The notes: a model not told the origin generated them from the letters alone. A stretch of DNA of 64,000 bases from Marinobacter sp. Arc7-DN-1 (GCF_003441595.1 NZ_CP031848.1:2542001-2606000); one strand, 5' to 3'; shown: positions 54,035-63,535, counted from the stretch's first letter. Made by a program: numbers and translations.

Positions 54035-54700
54035 TCAGGAACGGGCCCGGCCACGATTGGCCTTCGCCCACTGGTAAATACGCTCGAAGGCTTCGGCCAG
54101 CTGTTCGGGATTATGAGGCGGCTGAATCACCGCAGCAAGTTCACCATCCGGGTTCAGCAAGGCGAAATGGCCGCTGTGGTCCACCAGCAACTCGCCATCC
54201 ACCTCTCGGTGCACGAACACCGCGCTCAGGCTTTTGGCCAGCGCACGCAGGGTTTCCAGATCCCCGGTCAGGCCATGAAAGTGCTCGCCAAAGAAGTCGG
54301 TGTACTCCCGGAGCTTCTCGGGAGTGTCATGTTCCGGGTCAGCACTGACCAGCAGATAGTTGGGCTGAGGCAGCTCATTCGACAGAAGCTGATCGGTACG
54401 GCGCAGATTCGCCATCGCCGCCGGGCAGATATCGGGGCAGTTGGTATAGCCCACAAAAGCAAAGATCCAGCGCCCCTTCAGGCTCTCCCGGGTCACCGTC
54501 TCGCCGTTTTCATTAGTCAATGTGAACTCGGCCAATTGCCGCGGCTGGTCATATACATAGGTATTGAGCTCGGTCAGTTCCGGTGCGGGGATCGGTTCCT
54601 GGCTGCCGATCAGGAACACCTGCCGTCCCACGACAAGCCCGAAGATCAAAACCACAATTAACAGGAGGCAGAAAAGGGTAAGGCGAATAGAGCTGTTCAT
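54035..54700 (-). CDS. SCO1/SenC-family copper chaperone
   Basis: 221 residues: one N-terminal membrane anchor (about 6-26) and a periplasmic thioredoxin fold with the copper ligands C-x3-C in NCPDICP and His in DHSGH. It delivers copper to the CuA site of cytochrome oxidase subunit II. Last gene of the oxidase cluster, 148 bases after cyoE, a gap filled by the hairpin repeat. Confidence 0.93.
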   Translation of the reverse strand: MNSSIRLTLFCLLLIVVLIFGLVVGRQVFLIGSQEPIPAPELTELNTYVYDQPRQLAEFTLTNENGETVTRESLKGRWIFAFVGYTNCPDICPAAMANLRRTDQLLSNELPQPNYLLVSADPEHDTPEKLREYTDFFGEHFHGLTGDLETLRALAKSLSAVFVHREVDGELLVDHSGHFALLNPDGELAAVIQPPHNPEQLAEAFERIYQWAKANRGRARS

Positions 54701-54727
54701 GCTGAATCCAATTCGGTGACCAATCGA

Positions 54728-54830
54728 GCAGGCGGGAAGGGCTTTCCGAAACCGTGCGGAGCCAGGGATGGCGGAGCCGAGCGTACACGGACGTATTCAC
54801 AGCGTGTTTCGGAAAGCCCTTCCCGCCTGC
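54728..54830. repeat. Large hairpin repeat with conserved loop, copy 2
   Basis: Arms 54728-54752 and 54806-54830 are perfectly complementary over 25 bases. The 53-base loop, plus strand, starts CGTGCGGAGCCAGGGATGG and continues GCGGAGCC, matching the loop of copy 1 at 25 of the first 27 positions, and ends AGCGT like copy 1. Lies between SCO and cyoE. Confidence 0.88.
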
Positions 54831-54848
54831 GCCCGCACGGTGTCTACT

Positions 54849-55769
54849 TCAGAAAAACACAAAATGATCCACAAGCAATACCACAAACAGGGCCATCAGG
54901 TAAGTGATGGAATACTTGAAGGTATTCAGAGCGACCCGCCGGTCATCGCCCTTCAGGAGCCGGACGGCGTACTGCAGGAAGCGCAGGCCAAGGGCCAGGG
55001 CGCCCACCAGGTAGATGCCGCCGGACATGCCTGTGACAAAAGGTAGCAGGCTGACCGCCAGCAGCATCAGGGTATACAACAGGATGTGGAGCTCGGTGAA
55101 CTTGTTGCCATGGGTTACCGGCAGCATGGGAATACCCGCCTTGGCGTATTCCTCCTTGCGGTGGATCGCCAGGGCCCAGAAATGCGGTGGCGTCCAGGCA
55201 AAGATGATCAGCACCAGGAGCAGGGCGTGGCCTTCCACCTGGCCGGTAACCGCGGTCCAGCCCAGCAGTGGCGGCATGGCGCCGGCCAGGCCGCCAATGG
55301 TGATATTCTGGGGCGTGGCCCGCTTCAGGAACAGGGTATACACGCCCGCATAGCCCACCAGGGAGGCCAGGGTCAGCCAGGCTGTCAGGTGATTCACCTG
55401 CCACATCAGTACGGCCATGCCAATACCGGCAAGAATGGTCGCGAACAGGATGGCGTCCAGGGGTGAGATCTTGCCTGTGGCCACCGGACGCTTGCGGGTG
55501 CGGGCCATGACCGTGTCAATCTTCTGGTCCACCACATGGTTGACCACCGCCGCGGCACCGGCCAACAACGCAATACCCAGGTTACCCCACACCAGAACGC
55601 CCCAGCCAGGCACCCCCGGCGCAGCCAGCAACATGCCGATCACCGATGTGAGGATCATCAGCGCAACCACCCGGAGCTTGGTCAGCTCCAGGTAGTCACG
55701 CCACGAAATGGGTGTTCTGGATTCGCTCGCAATTGCCTGGGCCGGCAGCGCTTCCACTTGCTCGCTCAT
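54849..55769 (-). CDS. cyoE: Protoheme IX farnesyltransferase
   Basis: 306 residues, nine predicted helices. UbiA-type prenyltransferase with NHVVDQKIDTVMARTRKRP (first Asp-rich motif, N-x3-D-x2-D) and the second loop WALAIHRKEEYAKAGIPMLP. Makes heme O from protoheme for the oxidase. Its start overlaps the ctaA stop by four bases (ATGA). Confidence 0.97.
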   Translation of the reverse strand: MSEQVEALPAQAIASESRTPISWRDYLELTKLRVVALMILTSVIGMLLAAPGVPGWGVLVWGNLGIALLAGAAAVVNHVVDQKIDTVMARTRKRPVATGKISPLDAILFATILAGIGMAVLMWQVNHLTAWLTLASLVGYAGVYTLFLKRATPQNITIGGLAGAMPPLLGWTAVTGQVEGHALLLVLIIFAWTPPHFWALAIHRKEEYAKAGIPMLPVTHGNKFTELHILLYTLMLLAVSLLPFVTGMSGGIYLVGALALGLRFLQYAVRLLKGDDRRVALNTFKYSITYLMALFVVLLVDHFVFF

Positions 55770-56896
55770 GCCGTAACCTCCTGGTTCATTGTTGTTGTGT
55801 GTGTTGCTGCCGCGGTGTGCGCTTTCGGTAACAGCTGATGCCGCCAGATCAGATGAATGACTGACAGGAGCAGTCCGGCGCCCATGGCGTTATGGGCGAC
55901 GGCAACAGACAAGGGAATATGGAACAGGACGTTGGCCAGCCCCAGCAGGACCTGGACACCCAGCACTACGGCCACCAGTCGAATGGCATTGTCCAGGCCG
56001 GTGTTCCCCCGTCGGCGCCACATCAGGGCCAGCAATGTCGCAAGGTAAACCAGCACGACCACAGCTCCCAAGCGATGTGTCACGTGAATCGCTACCCGCC
56101 CGTCGGCAGTCAGCTGGCCGCCGAGATAGTTGGGGCCGACATGCTGGCTAACATCAAAGCCGTGGCGAAAATCCATACCCCCGGGCCACCACTGGCCCTG
56201 GCAGGTGGGCAGATCGGTACAGGCCACGGCGGCGTAATTGGCGGCTGTCCAGGCACCGAAGGCAATCTGCATCACCACCAGCACAAGCCCGCCATAAAGC
56301 CAGGGGCGGAAACCTGCTAACACTCCGGCGTGGCGGGGGTGCTCCCGAGTCTCCTCGCCTTTCGCCCGTTTCCGTAGCCGCAAGGTAAGGAGAGTAAGCA
56401 GACTGAGGGTGGTAAATCCTCCCAACAGGTGCAAGGCCACCACCTGGGGCCACAGCTTCAGAGTCACCGTCCACATGCCAAAGGCACCCTGCAGAATAAT
56501 GAAACCCGCAATGAACAAAGGCAGTTTCACCGGCACGCCGCTACGCCGGTGGCGAACCGCACAGGCGGCCAGACCAAAGACCACCAGTCCGAGGGTACCG
56601 GCGGCATAGCGGTGAATCATCTCCGGCCATCCCTTCTCGACATCCACCGGCGTTTCCGGGAAACGCGCGTTGGCGATGGCGATGCTCGAGTCACTCTGGG
56701 GAACCGTCAGAAACCCATAACAGCCTGGCCAGTCGGGACAGCCAAGCCCGGCATGCACCAGTCGGGTCCAGGCGCCGAGCATGATCACCACAACGGCCAG
56801 CAAAACAGCAAGGGTTGCCCATCTGGCCATAACCCGGGCCGCGGGTGATGGTGAAAGGTACGACTGATTCAAGGCTGACTCTCCGGCTCTGACCAT
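55766..56896 (-). CDS. ctaA: Heme A synthase (COX15/CtaA)
   Basis: 376 residues with eight predicted helices. The first periplasmic loop has the Cys pair GLGCPDWPGCYG, and heme-ligand His residues occur in HRYAAG, HLLGGF, HVTHRLG and HNAMGAG-type segments. Oxidises heme O to heme A. Start overlaps the preceding stop (TAATG). Confidence 0.96.
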   Translation of the reverse strand: MVRAGESALNQSYLSPSPAARVMARWATLAVLLAVVVIMLGAWTRLVHAGLGCPDWPGCYGFLTVPQSDSSIAIANARFPETPVDVEKGWPEMIHRYAAGTLGLVVFGLAACAVRHRRSGVPVKLPLFIAGFIILQGAFGMWTVTLKLWPQVVALHLLGGFTTLSLLTLLTLRLRKRAKGEETREHPRHAGVLAGFRPWLYGGLVLVVMQIAFGAWTAANYAAVACTDLPTCQGQWWPGGMDFRHGFDVSQHVGPNYLGGQLTADGRVAIHVTHRLGAVVVLVYLATLLALMWRRRGNTGLDNAIRLVAVVLGVQVLLGLANVLFHIPLSVAVAHNAMGAGLLLSVIHLIWRHQLLPKAHTAAATHTTTMNQEVTA

Positions 56897-57546
56897 TAAC
56901 CAATCTGCGACAGTTTGAGCAGATGTTTGAGATCCTCGAGCATGTCCTTACCCGTGTGCTCGGAACCGTAATGCATCAAGATGTTGCCGAAGGGGTCCAC
57001 CAACAGGATACGGGGCTCCGCTTCCGGATCGATGCCGGCGGGCCAGGCAGGCTGAGTGCCGGCGGCTGGAACCAGCCGCTCCATTGAACTGTATTCCTGT
57101 GGCCAGCGGGCCTGCAGATCGGCCGGTACGCTGCCCAGTACCGTTGCCCGCGATACCCGGCTGGCATTCTTGCCAAGGGCAATGTTGACCTGCCTGGCAA
57201 GGTAGAGCAGTTCCTCACACTGGCTGCCACACTGCCCGGCCGCCACAATCATCATCCAGTCAGGATCGGCCTTGTCCGGGCCAAAGCGTTCGCTCAGTGG
57301 TGTCCCGGATGAAGTTTCAACATTAAGGGTTGAAACCGGCACGACCGGCTGGAGAAGAACCCCGTTGTTGGTGTGGCCGGCCGGGTTCAGCCAGCCGGTG
57401 TAGAACATGATGGTGGCAACAATGATCGGGCCAAAACCCAGTACGAACAGAAGGAGTGCGGTCCGACGGCCACGACGGGCCTGTTCCGGGGTGGGGCCTT
57501 CATTCTGCTCCTGGTCGGATATCCGGTTAGCCATCGTCATTGTCAT
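56896..57546 (-). CDS. Membrane-anchored protein of the oxidase cluster, thioredoxin-like
   Basis: 216 residues: one membrane helix (about 30-52) and a periplasmic domain with a C-x3-C (AGQCGSQCEELL) placed like that of SCO proteins, followed by a C-terminal ILLVDPFGNILMHYG typical of the same fold. Genes like this commonly sit between SURF1 and ctaA in gammaproteobacteria. A redox or copper role in subunit II maturation is likely but inferred. Alternative starts at 57540 and 57534; it overlaps SURF1 by about 20 bases. Confidence 0.78.
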   Translation of the reverse strand: MTMTMANRISDQEQNEGPTPEQARRGRRTALLLFVLGFGPIIVATIMFYTGWLNPAGHTNNGVLLQPVVPVSTLNVETSSGTPLSERFGPDKADPDWMMIVAAGQCGSQCEELLYLARQVNIALGKNASRVSRATVLGSVPADLQARWPQEYSSMERLVPAAGTQPAWPAGIDPEAEPRILLVDPFGNILMHYGSEHTGKDMLEDLKHLLKLSQIG

Positions 57547-58264
57547 TATTGGCTCCTGTCTTTCGGTAACTTGCCACTATAGTCAATATAGTCAGCGCCA
57601 CAGCCAGCGCAAACCATTGCGTGGCATATCCGTAATGGGTTTGCGGTCCCATCAGATCCGGCTTCCAGTCGGCCCGGTAGGCTCCAGGCTGATGGTCGCC
57701 GGAAAGGCGAACGATCCTGCCGGGAAGCTCCGGGATTTCGGCTCGGGCCGCCTCTTTGGAGAGGCTTTGCACGCGCCGGGGCCAGGGGCCGGTTGCCGGG
57801 GGTTGATCACCAAGAACCGGCGGCACCGGGTAATCGCTGATCCGCCCCTGTAACGTGAAAACACCATCCGGCGGGTCAACCTCCGGAAGCTGGTCCCGGG
57901 TCCGGGGCGCTTGCACCCAGCCGCGATTGACCACCACCGGCGGACCCGAAACCGGGCGAAACACGGTGAGAACCTCATACCCTGGCACACCATCCCGGGT
58001 CCGGTTATCCAGCAGCCAGTTCCGGTTTCCGTAAAGACCGGTCAGGGTCACAGGCCGGCCATTGCTCAGATCCAGAGCCACCATGTCTGGCCAGTCCAGG
58101 TTTACAGCCTCCTGTTGCCACTGATCCAGCAGTAGCTGTTTCTCCGCTGCCCGGTTGAGCTGCCAGACACCCAAGCTGATCAGAACCGGCAGGAAGACCC
58201 CACTGAATACCAGCAACCGCCAATCGAATTGCCAGTGACGGCGTTGGCGCTGCGAATCAGACAT
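57527..58264 (-). CDS. SURF1-family oxidase assembly protein
   Basis: 245 residues with the SURF1 pattern: one helix at each end (about 16-34 and 217-234) and a periplasmic domain containing LLDNRTRDGVPGYEVLTVFR, VVNRGWV and the C-terminal THYGYATQWFALAVAL. Helps insert heme A into subunit I. Confidence 0.93.
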   Translation of the reverse strand: MSDSQRQRRHWQFDWRLLVFSGVFLPVLISLGVWQLNRAAEKQLLLDQWQQEAVNLDWPDMVALDLSNGRPVTLTGLYGNRNWLLDNRTRDGVPGYEVLTVFRPVSGPPVVVNRGWVQAPRTRDQLPEVDPPDGVFTLQGRISDYPVPPVLGDQPPATGPWPRRVQSLSKEAARAEIPELPGRIVRLSGDHQPGAYRADWKPDLMGPQTHYGYATQWFALAVALTILTIVASYRKTGANNDNDDG

Positions 58265-58344
58265 GCTCTGCTATAGTGACCTCATCGAGCCCGGAAGACG
58301 TTCCGGACTGTATATTCACAACACCAATAAAAACAGGAAGTTCC

Positions 58345-58548
58345 ATGCTCAAGGCCGTTATCGTTGTGTTGATGCTTGCCGTAGTCGTGAGCCTGTTCAG
58401 TGGCCTGTTCTTTCTCATCAAGGATGGTGGTAAAACCAATCGGGTGGTGAATTCCCTGGCGGTTCGGGTCACGCTTAGCATACTGCTCCTGGCGGTGATT
58501 CTTATTGCGCTCTGGCAAGGGAGCCTGACATTGAATCCGACTCCCTGA
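58345..58548 (+). CDS. Twin-transmembrane DUF2909 protein
   Basis: 67 residues from ATG 58345 (AGGAAG upstream): two hydrophobic helices (about 4-26 and 42-60) joined by FLIKDGGKTNRVVNSLAVR. It is a standard small member of oxidase clusters, here on the strand opposite the other cluster genes, nine bases from the ctaE stop. Probably an assembly or stability factor. Confidence 0.85.
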   Translation: MLKAVIVVLMLAVVVSLFSGLFFLIKDGGKTNRVVNSLAVRVTLSILLLAVILIALWQGSLTLNPTP

Positions 58549-58557
58549 CCCTGTACA

Positions 58558-59445
58558 TCAAATGATGTAGACAAACACGAACAAACCCAGCCACACCACA
58601 TCCACAAAATGCCAGTACCAGGCCGCGGCCTCGAAACCGAAGTGACTGTCCGCCGTGAAATGGCCCTTGTTGATACGCATCAGCATGATGAAAAGCATCA
58701 GTGTTCCCAGTGTCACATGGGCACCGTGAAAGCCGGTCAATAGGAAGAAGGTGCTGCCGTAGATGCCAGACTCCAGAGTCAGGTTCAGATCCTGGTAGGC
58801 GTGCATGTACTCCTCGGCCTGCAGGACCAGGAAGCCGATAGCCAGCAGAATCGTGGCAATCATCCAGATCTTGACCTTGGTGCGGTTGCCTGCTTTCAGC
58901 GCATGATGGGCAACGGTGATGGTGAACGAAGAAGTCACCAGCAGAATGGTGTTTACCAGTGGCAGGCCCCAGGGGCCGATGATGGCCTCTGGCGGCGGAT
59001 AGGCTTCGGGATTAGGAGTCTGAATCAGCGGCCAGGTTGCCTGGAATCCCTCCCAGAGCATATTTGAGCTGCCCCGGTCCCCCTCACCGCCCAGCCACGG
59101 CACGGCGAACACCCGCACATAGAACAGAGCGCCAAAAAAGGCCGCGAAAAACATGACCTCGGAAAAGATAAACCAACTCATTCCCCAGCGGAATGACCGA
59201 TCCATCTGCGGGCTATAGAGCCCCGCCCGGCTCTCCCGGATCACGTTGCCAAACCAGCCGAACAGTATGTAGGCCATAATCATCGCGCCAATCAGGAACA
59301 TGATCCAGGCGCCGGTGGAGCTCTCACCCTTTTGCGCATTGACCATGATGGACGCGGCGCCATAGAGGGTTACCCCGAGGCCAACCGTGGCAATGATCGG
59401 CCATTTGCTCTGTTCCGGAACGTAATAGCTCTGGTTTTCCGCCAT
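58558..59445 (-). CDS. ctaE: Cytochrome c oxidase subunit III
   Basis: 295 residues, seven predicted helices, ending in WYWHFVDVVWLGLFVFVYI as in other subunit III proteins; the carboxylate in helix III (FSEVMFFAAFF) is present. Lies 66 bases after ctaD. Confidence 0.97.
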   Translation of the reverse strand: MAENQSYYVPEQSKWPIIATVGLGVTLYGAASIMVNAQKGESSTGAWIMFLIGAMIMAYILFGWFGNVIRESRAGLYSPQMDRSFRWGMSWFIFSEVMFFAAFFGALFYVRVFAVPWLGGEGDRGSSNMLWEGFQATWPLIQTPNPEAYPPPEAIIGPWGLPLVNTILLVTSSFTITVAHHALKAGNRTKVKIWMIATILLAIGFLVLQAEEYMHAYQDLNLTLESGIYGSTFFLLTGFHGAHVTLGTLMLFIMLMRINKGHFTADSHFGFEAAAWYWHFVDVVWLGLFVFVYII

Positions 59446-59511
59446 GACAGTCTCCGATGGCTTATTCGTTGTTAGTTGTTTTTGTCCTGGAGCGAGTGCG
59501 TCTTCACATCC

Positions 59512-61095
59512 CTATTTCACTTCCGGCGGTGTCGCGAAGGTGTGGTAGGGCGGAGGCGACGGCACCGTCCATTCCAGGCCCTGAGCGCCGTCCCAGGGCT
59601 TGGCAGCCGCTCTCTCACCGCCCCGGACACACTTGACCACAATGAACAGGAACAGGATCTGGGTAGCGCCAAACATGAAGGCACCAATGCTGGACACCAT
59701 GTTGAAATCCGCAAACTGCAACGCGTAATCCGGAATCCGCCGAGGCATGCCCGCCAGCCCAAGGAAGTGCATGGGGAAGAAGGCAAGGTTCATGCCGATG
59801 AATGACAGCCAGAAATGGGTTTTGGCGAGGGTTTCGTCGTACATGTGGCCGGTCCACTTGGGCAGCCAGAAATACGCAGAGGCGAAGATTCCGAAGATCG
59901 CGCCCGGCACCAGCACATAGTGGAAATGGGCAACCACGAAGTAAGTATCGTGATACTGGAAATCAGCCGGCGCAATCGCCAGCATAAGACCTGAAAAACC
60001 GCCGATGGTGAACAGGATCACGAAGGCCACCGCAAACAGCATGGGCGCCTCAAAACTGAGCGAACCCCGGAACATGGTGGCTACCCAGTTGAACACCTTC
60101 ACCCCGGTGGGGACGGCGATCAGCATGGTGGCGTACATGAAGAACACCTGGCCGGTAATGGGAATGCCCACCGTAAACATGTGGTGCGCCCAGACCACGA
60201 ACGACAGCAGGGCAATGGCACCGACCGCATACACCATGGAGGCATAGCCGAACAGGGGCTTGCGGGAGAAGGCCGGAATGATGTGGGACACCGCCCCGAA
60301 CGCCGGCAGGATCATGATATAGACCTCGGGGTGGCCGAAGAACCAGAACACATGCTGGAACAGAACGGGATCACCGCCGCCGGAGGCATCAAAGAAGCTG
60401 GTGCCGAAGTTGATGTCCATCAGCATCATGGTCACCACACCGGCCAGCACCGGCATTACTGCGATAAGCAGGAACGCGGTGATCAGCCAGGTCCAGACGA
60501 ACAGGGGCATTTTCATCAGGGTCATGCCCGGGGCTCGAAGGTTCAGGATGGTGGCAATCACATTGATGGCACCCATGATCGAGGAAATACCCATGATATG
60601 GACGGCAAAGATGAAGAAGGTGGTGCTTGGCGGCCCGTAAGTGGTCGACAGGGGCGCGTAGAAAGTCCAGCCAAAGTTGGGCGCGCCACCTTCCATGAAC
60701 AGGGTGGAGACCAGGATCAGGAAGGCGCAGGGCAGCAGCCAGAAGCTCCAGTTGTTCATCCGTGGCAGCGCCATGTCCGGCGCGCCGATCATCAACGGAA
60801 GCATCCAGTTCGCCAGCCCCACAAAGGCCGGCATGACGGCGCCAAAGACCATGATCAGACCGTGCATGGTGGTCATCTGGTTGAAGAATTCCGGCTGCAC
60901 AATCTGCAGACCGGGCTGGAACAGTTCGGCGCGAATGACCATGGCCATAGTTCCGCCCAGCAGGAACATGGTGAAGCTGAATATCAGGTACATTGTCCCG
61001 ATATCCTTGTGGTTTGTGGTCAGCAGCCAGCGGCTGATGCCTTTAGCCGGGCCGTGATGATGATCCTGGGCGTGGGTATCTGCAACCGCACTCAT
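59512..61095 (-). CDS. ctaD: Cytochrome c oxidase subunit I
   Basis: 527 residues from ATG 61095 (GGGGG upstream). Twelve helices. All redox ligands are seen: low-spin heme His in MTTMHGLIMVFG, CuB His with the crosslinked Tyr in WFFGHPEVYIMILP, the two His of WAHHMFT, and heme a3/a His in THFHYVL-type VAHFHYVL. K- and D-channel residues (NxxS region, GHPEVY) indicate the canonical A-type aa3 enzyme. Confidence 0.98.
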   Translation of the reverse strand: MSAVADTHAQDHHHGPAKGISRWLLTTNHKDIGTMYLIFSFTMFLLGGTMAMVIRAELFQPGLQIVQPEFFNQMTTMHGLIMVFGAVMPAFVGLANWMLPLMIGAPDMALPRMNNWSFWLLPCAFLILVSTLFMEGGAPNFGWTFYAPLSTTYGPPSTTFFIFAVHIMGISSIMGAINVIATILNLRAPGMTLMKMPLFVWTWLITAFLLIAVMPVLAGVVTMMLMDINFGTSFFDASGGGDPVLFQHVFWFFGHPEVYIMILPAFGAVSHIIPAFSRKPLFGYASMVYAVGAIALLSFVVWAHHMFTVGIPITGQVFFMYATMLIAVPTGVKVFNWVATMFRGSLSFEAPMLFAVAFVILFTIGGFSGLMLAIAPADFQYHDTYFVVAHFHYVLVPGAIFGIFASAYFWLPKWTGHMYDETLAKTHFWLSFIGMNLAFFPMHFLGLAGMPRRIPDYALQFADFNMVSSIGAFMFGATQILFLFIVVKCVRGGERAAAKPWDGAQGLEWTVPSPPPYHTFATPPEVK

Positions 61096-61152
61096 GAAAA
61101 CCCCCGTTACCGCCATTTATTGTGGCTGGTGATATCTGTTATCTGGCGTTGA

Positions 61153-62277
61153 TTACTGCTGGTTCTTGTAATCAAAGATCTCTTTTGGTGTGACCATCTC
61201 GCCGGTACTGTTACCCCAGGCATTCCGCTCATAGGTAATGACTGCGGCCAGGTCCACCTCGCTCAATTGATTCCCAAAGGCCTGCATCGCGGTGCCGGAT
61301 TTACCATTCACAACGATGTCGATGTGCGCTGCCATATCTTCTGTGGCTATTTTGCTGCCTTTCAACGCCGGGAACGCCGGCGGTGCACCACTGCCATCGG
61401 CCTGATGACAGGCGGCACAAGCAGTTTGATAAGCCTTTTCGCCCCGCTCCATCAGCTCAGCCATGGTCCAGTCTTTCTGGGTCAGCTCACGCTCTTGCTC
61501 GGCTGCCTCCTTCTGCTCGGCCACCCAGGCCGCGTACTCTTCCTGAGGAACAGCCTTGACCACCACGGGCATGAAGCCGTGGTTTTTGCCACAAAGTTCG
61601 GTGCACTGGCCACGGTAGATGCCCGGCTCGTCCACCCGGGTCCAGGTTTCGTTGATGAAGCCGGGAATGGCATCTTTCTTCACGCCAAAATCCGGCACCC
61701 ACCAGGAGTGGATCACATCGTTGGCCGTCAGCAGGAAGCGAACCTTTTTACCTACCGGAATCACCAGGGGGTTATCGACTTCCAGGAGGTAGTTCTCGCC
61801 TTTGACCTGCCGGTTTTCAATCTGGTCCATAGGCGTGGACAGGTTCGAGAAGTAACCAAAGTCCTCGTTGATATACTCATACTGCCACTTCCACTGGTAC
61901 CCGGTGACCTTGATGTCTACCTCGGACTTTGTGGAGTCGTACATGTCCACCAGCGTAGCAGTGGCAGGAATCGCCATAACCACCAGGATCACAAAGGGTA
62001 TGATGGTCCAGAGAATCTCGACCAGGGTGTTTTCGTGGAAATTGGCAGGTTTTGCGCCCTGGGATTTCCTGTGGGCGAAGATGGACCAGAACATGACACC
62101 GAATACCACCACGCCGATGACGACGCAGATCCAGAGTATGGTCATGTGAAGGTCAAAAATCTCGTTACTGGTGCCGGTCACCCCCGGGGTCATGTTCAGT
62201 GTCCAGTCCGCCATGGACCAGGCGGGGAACATCAGACCGCCTAAAAGGGCACCTGCCCGCTGAGCGTGCACGCGCAT
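61153..62277 (-). CDS. ctaC: Cytochrome c oxidase subunit II with fused cytochrome c domain
   Basis: 374 residues: signal peptide, two membrane helices, CuA domain with CTELCGKNHGFM ligands, and a C-terminal class I cytochrome c domain with heme site CAACH and a distal Met (GTAMQAFG). This is the caa3-like fusion form, which takes electrons through its own heme. First gene of the oxidase cluster. Confidence 0.97.
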   Translation of the reverse strand: MRVHAQRAGALLGGLMFPAWSMADWTLNMTPGVTGTSNEIFDLHMTILWICVVIGVVVFGVMFWSIFAHRKSQGAKPANFHENTLVEILWTIIPFVILVVMAIPATATLVDMYDSTKSEVDIKVTGYQWKWQYEYINEDFGYFSNLSTPMDQIENRQVKGENYLLEVDNPLVIPVGKKVRFLLTANDVIHSWWVPDFGVKKDAIPGFINETWTRVDEPGIYRGQCTELCGKNHGFMPVVVKAVPQEEYAAWVAEQKEAAEQERELTQKDWTMAELMERGEKAYQTACAACHQADGSGAPPAFPALKGSKIATEDMAAHIDIVVNGKSGTAMQAFGNQLSEVDLAAVITYERNAWGNSTGEMVTPKEIFDYKNQQ

Positions 62278-62396
62278 ACTGTGTCTCCACAGAGTGTTAT
62301 TCTTGTCGGATTTTGCGTTACCCCTCTGGCCTGACTGGCGCTCGCATACACCGGAAAAACCAGAGTGGAAGCCTACTTACGGATACATCAGTTCCG

Positions 62397-62425
62397 AGTA
62401 TAGACACAGATCAAGAAAAGACTAA
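62397..62425 (-). promoter_or_regulatory. Probable sigma-70 promoter of the oxidase operon
   Basis: Minus strand: TTAGTC, 17 bases, TATACT, about 120 bases upstream of ctaC in an AT-rich gap. The -10 is near consensus, the -35 partial. Confidence 0.45.
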
Positions 62426-62504
62426 AAAATCGGCTAAACCCAAAAAATCTAACTGATAATTTTTAAGAATTAAAACGAATATGTTATTTAACCTTCCGGT
62501 AACC

Positions 62505-62640
62505 AACCGGCGTCTCTGGGTGCTGGCCTGACCATTGATGCTCACCAACCTCACCGTTCCCCTGCTGGGGCTGGTGGACGCCGCCGTGCCAGGGCTCCTC
62601 GATAGCCCCGAGTCTCAGTATGGGTAGCTGTGCCGCTCTC
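62505..62640 (+). pseudogene. MATE/DinF-family transporter relic
   Basis: The frame reads NRRLWVLA-stop-PLMLTNLTVPLLGLVDAAVPG and LLDSPE, the start of a DinF-like MATE transporter (usual form WPLMLTNLTVPLLGLVD). The expected Trp codon is TGA (62529-62531), and after DSPE the frame is lost. Only about 45 codons survive. The rest of the gap 62278-62845 is AT-rich sequence without a gene. Confidence 0.7.
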
Positions 62641-62845
62641 ATACCCGAAACGGACGATGGTTTGAGAGCCAGTGACCGGAGTTCAATCTGTAACATTACG
62701 ACTGTGTATTTTCACAATGCCGGAAAAGCAGTTGGCCGAATCTCGGCTACACTTGTCAGAAAAGGCAGGCACGATGGGGTAGCCAGCCCTACTCTTTACC
62801 TGCCCGGGAACTCGTTGCTAACTGCTACTAACAACGGGAGGCGCC

Positions 62846-63535
62846 TTGCGACCTCAATTCGTTCAAACATTGGCATCTCCTGAAATGACACCACAGGTAG
62901 TCCTCGAAATTATTGATCAGGCTCGGCGCAAGGAAGCCCGCTCCGGCACCTTCCTCCGGCAGCTGCATGCGAAGGTTGCCGCGTTGCCCTCTGCCGTCAC
63001 TATCGAGGGCTACCAGCCGGCCACCTGTCTGTTCCAGTTTGTGGTTGAATACGTAGAGTTGGCACCGAGACTGATTGAATGCGTCGAAGCCTGTGCCCGT
63101 GAGGCCGGCAAAGCCGATCTGTTTGAACCGTTTGTCAGTGCCGCCATCCGTTACTTCACCCAGCCCTCAGCCCTGTTGGTGCGTTATGACGGCCTCGATG
63201 GCCTGCTGATCCGGGCCTATCTGTGCCACCGGCTGATGGAAGAAATGTATGAAAACAACCGGTGCACCCGGACCAGCAAACTGGTGGATATGGAGGCGAC
63301 TCGTGCTAACCTGCTCGCTCACCAGCTGATTGGCGAGCCTTTTGCCAATGAACTGGACGACTCCATAACCGTGACCGTGTTGCAGATAGCCGGCACGCCG
63401 GACTATTACGAGCTCAACCTCGACCCCTTCGTCGAACAGGTCAACAACGCCGCCTGGGACTGGATGCGGCATTACTGGGAAAATCTGCTGGTAAGGAACC
63501 ACATTCGATTCTCCCTCGGTTCCGGCCTGTCCTGA
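62846..63535 (+). CDS. Soluble protein of unknown function
   Basis: 229 residues, apparently from a TTG with GGGAGG four bases upstream (the next ATG, 62885, has no ribosome site). Mostly helical, acidic, with YDGLDGLLIRAYLCHRLMEEMYE in the centre; no signal peptide or membrane segment. I do not recognise the family. Confidence 0.7.
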   Translation: MRPQFVQTLASPEMTPQVVLEIIDQARRKEARSGTFLRQLHAKVAALPSAVTIEGYQPATCLFQFVVEYVELAPRLIECVEACAREAGKADLFEPFVSAAIRYFTQPSALLVRYDGLDGLLIRAYLCHRLMEEMYENNRCTRTSKLVDMEATRANLLAHQLIGEPFANELDDSITVTVLQIAGTPDYYELNLDPFVEQVNNAAWDWMRHYWENLLVRNHIRFSLGSGLS

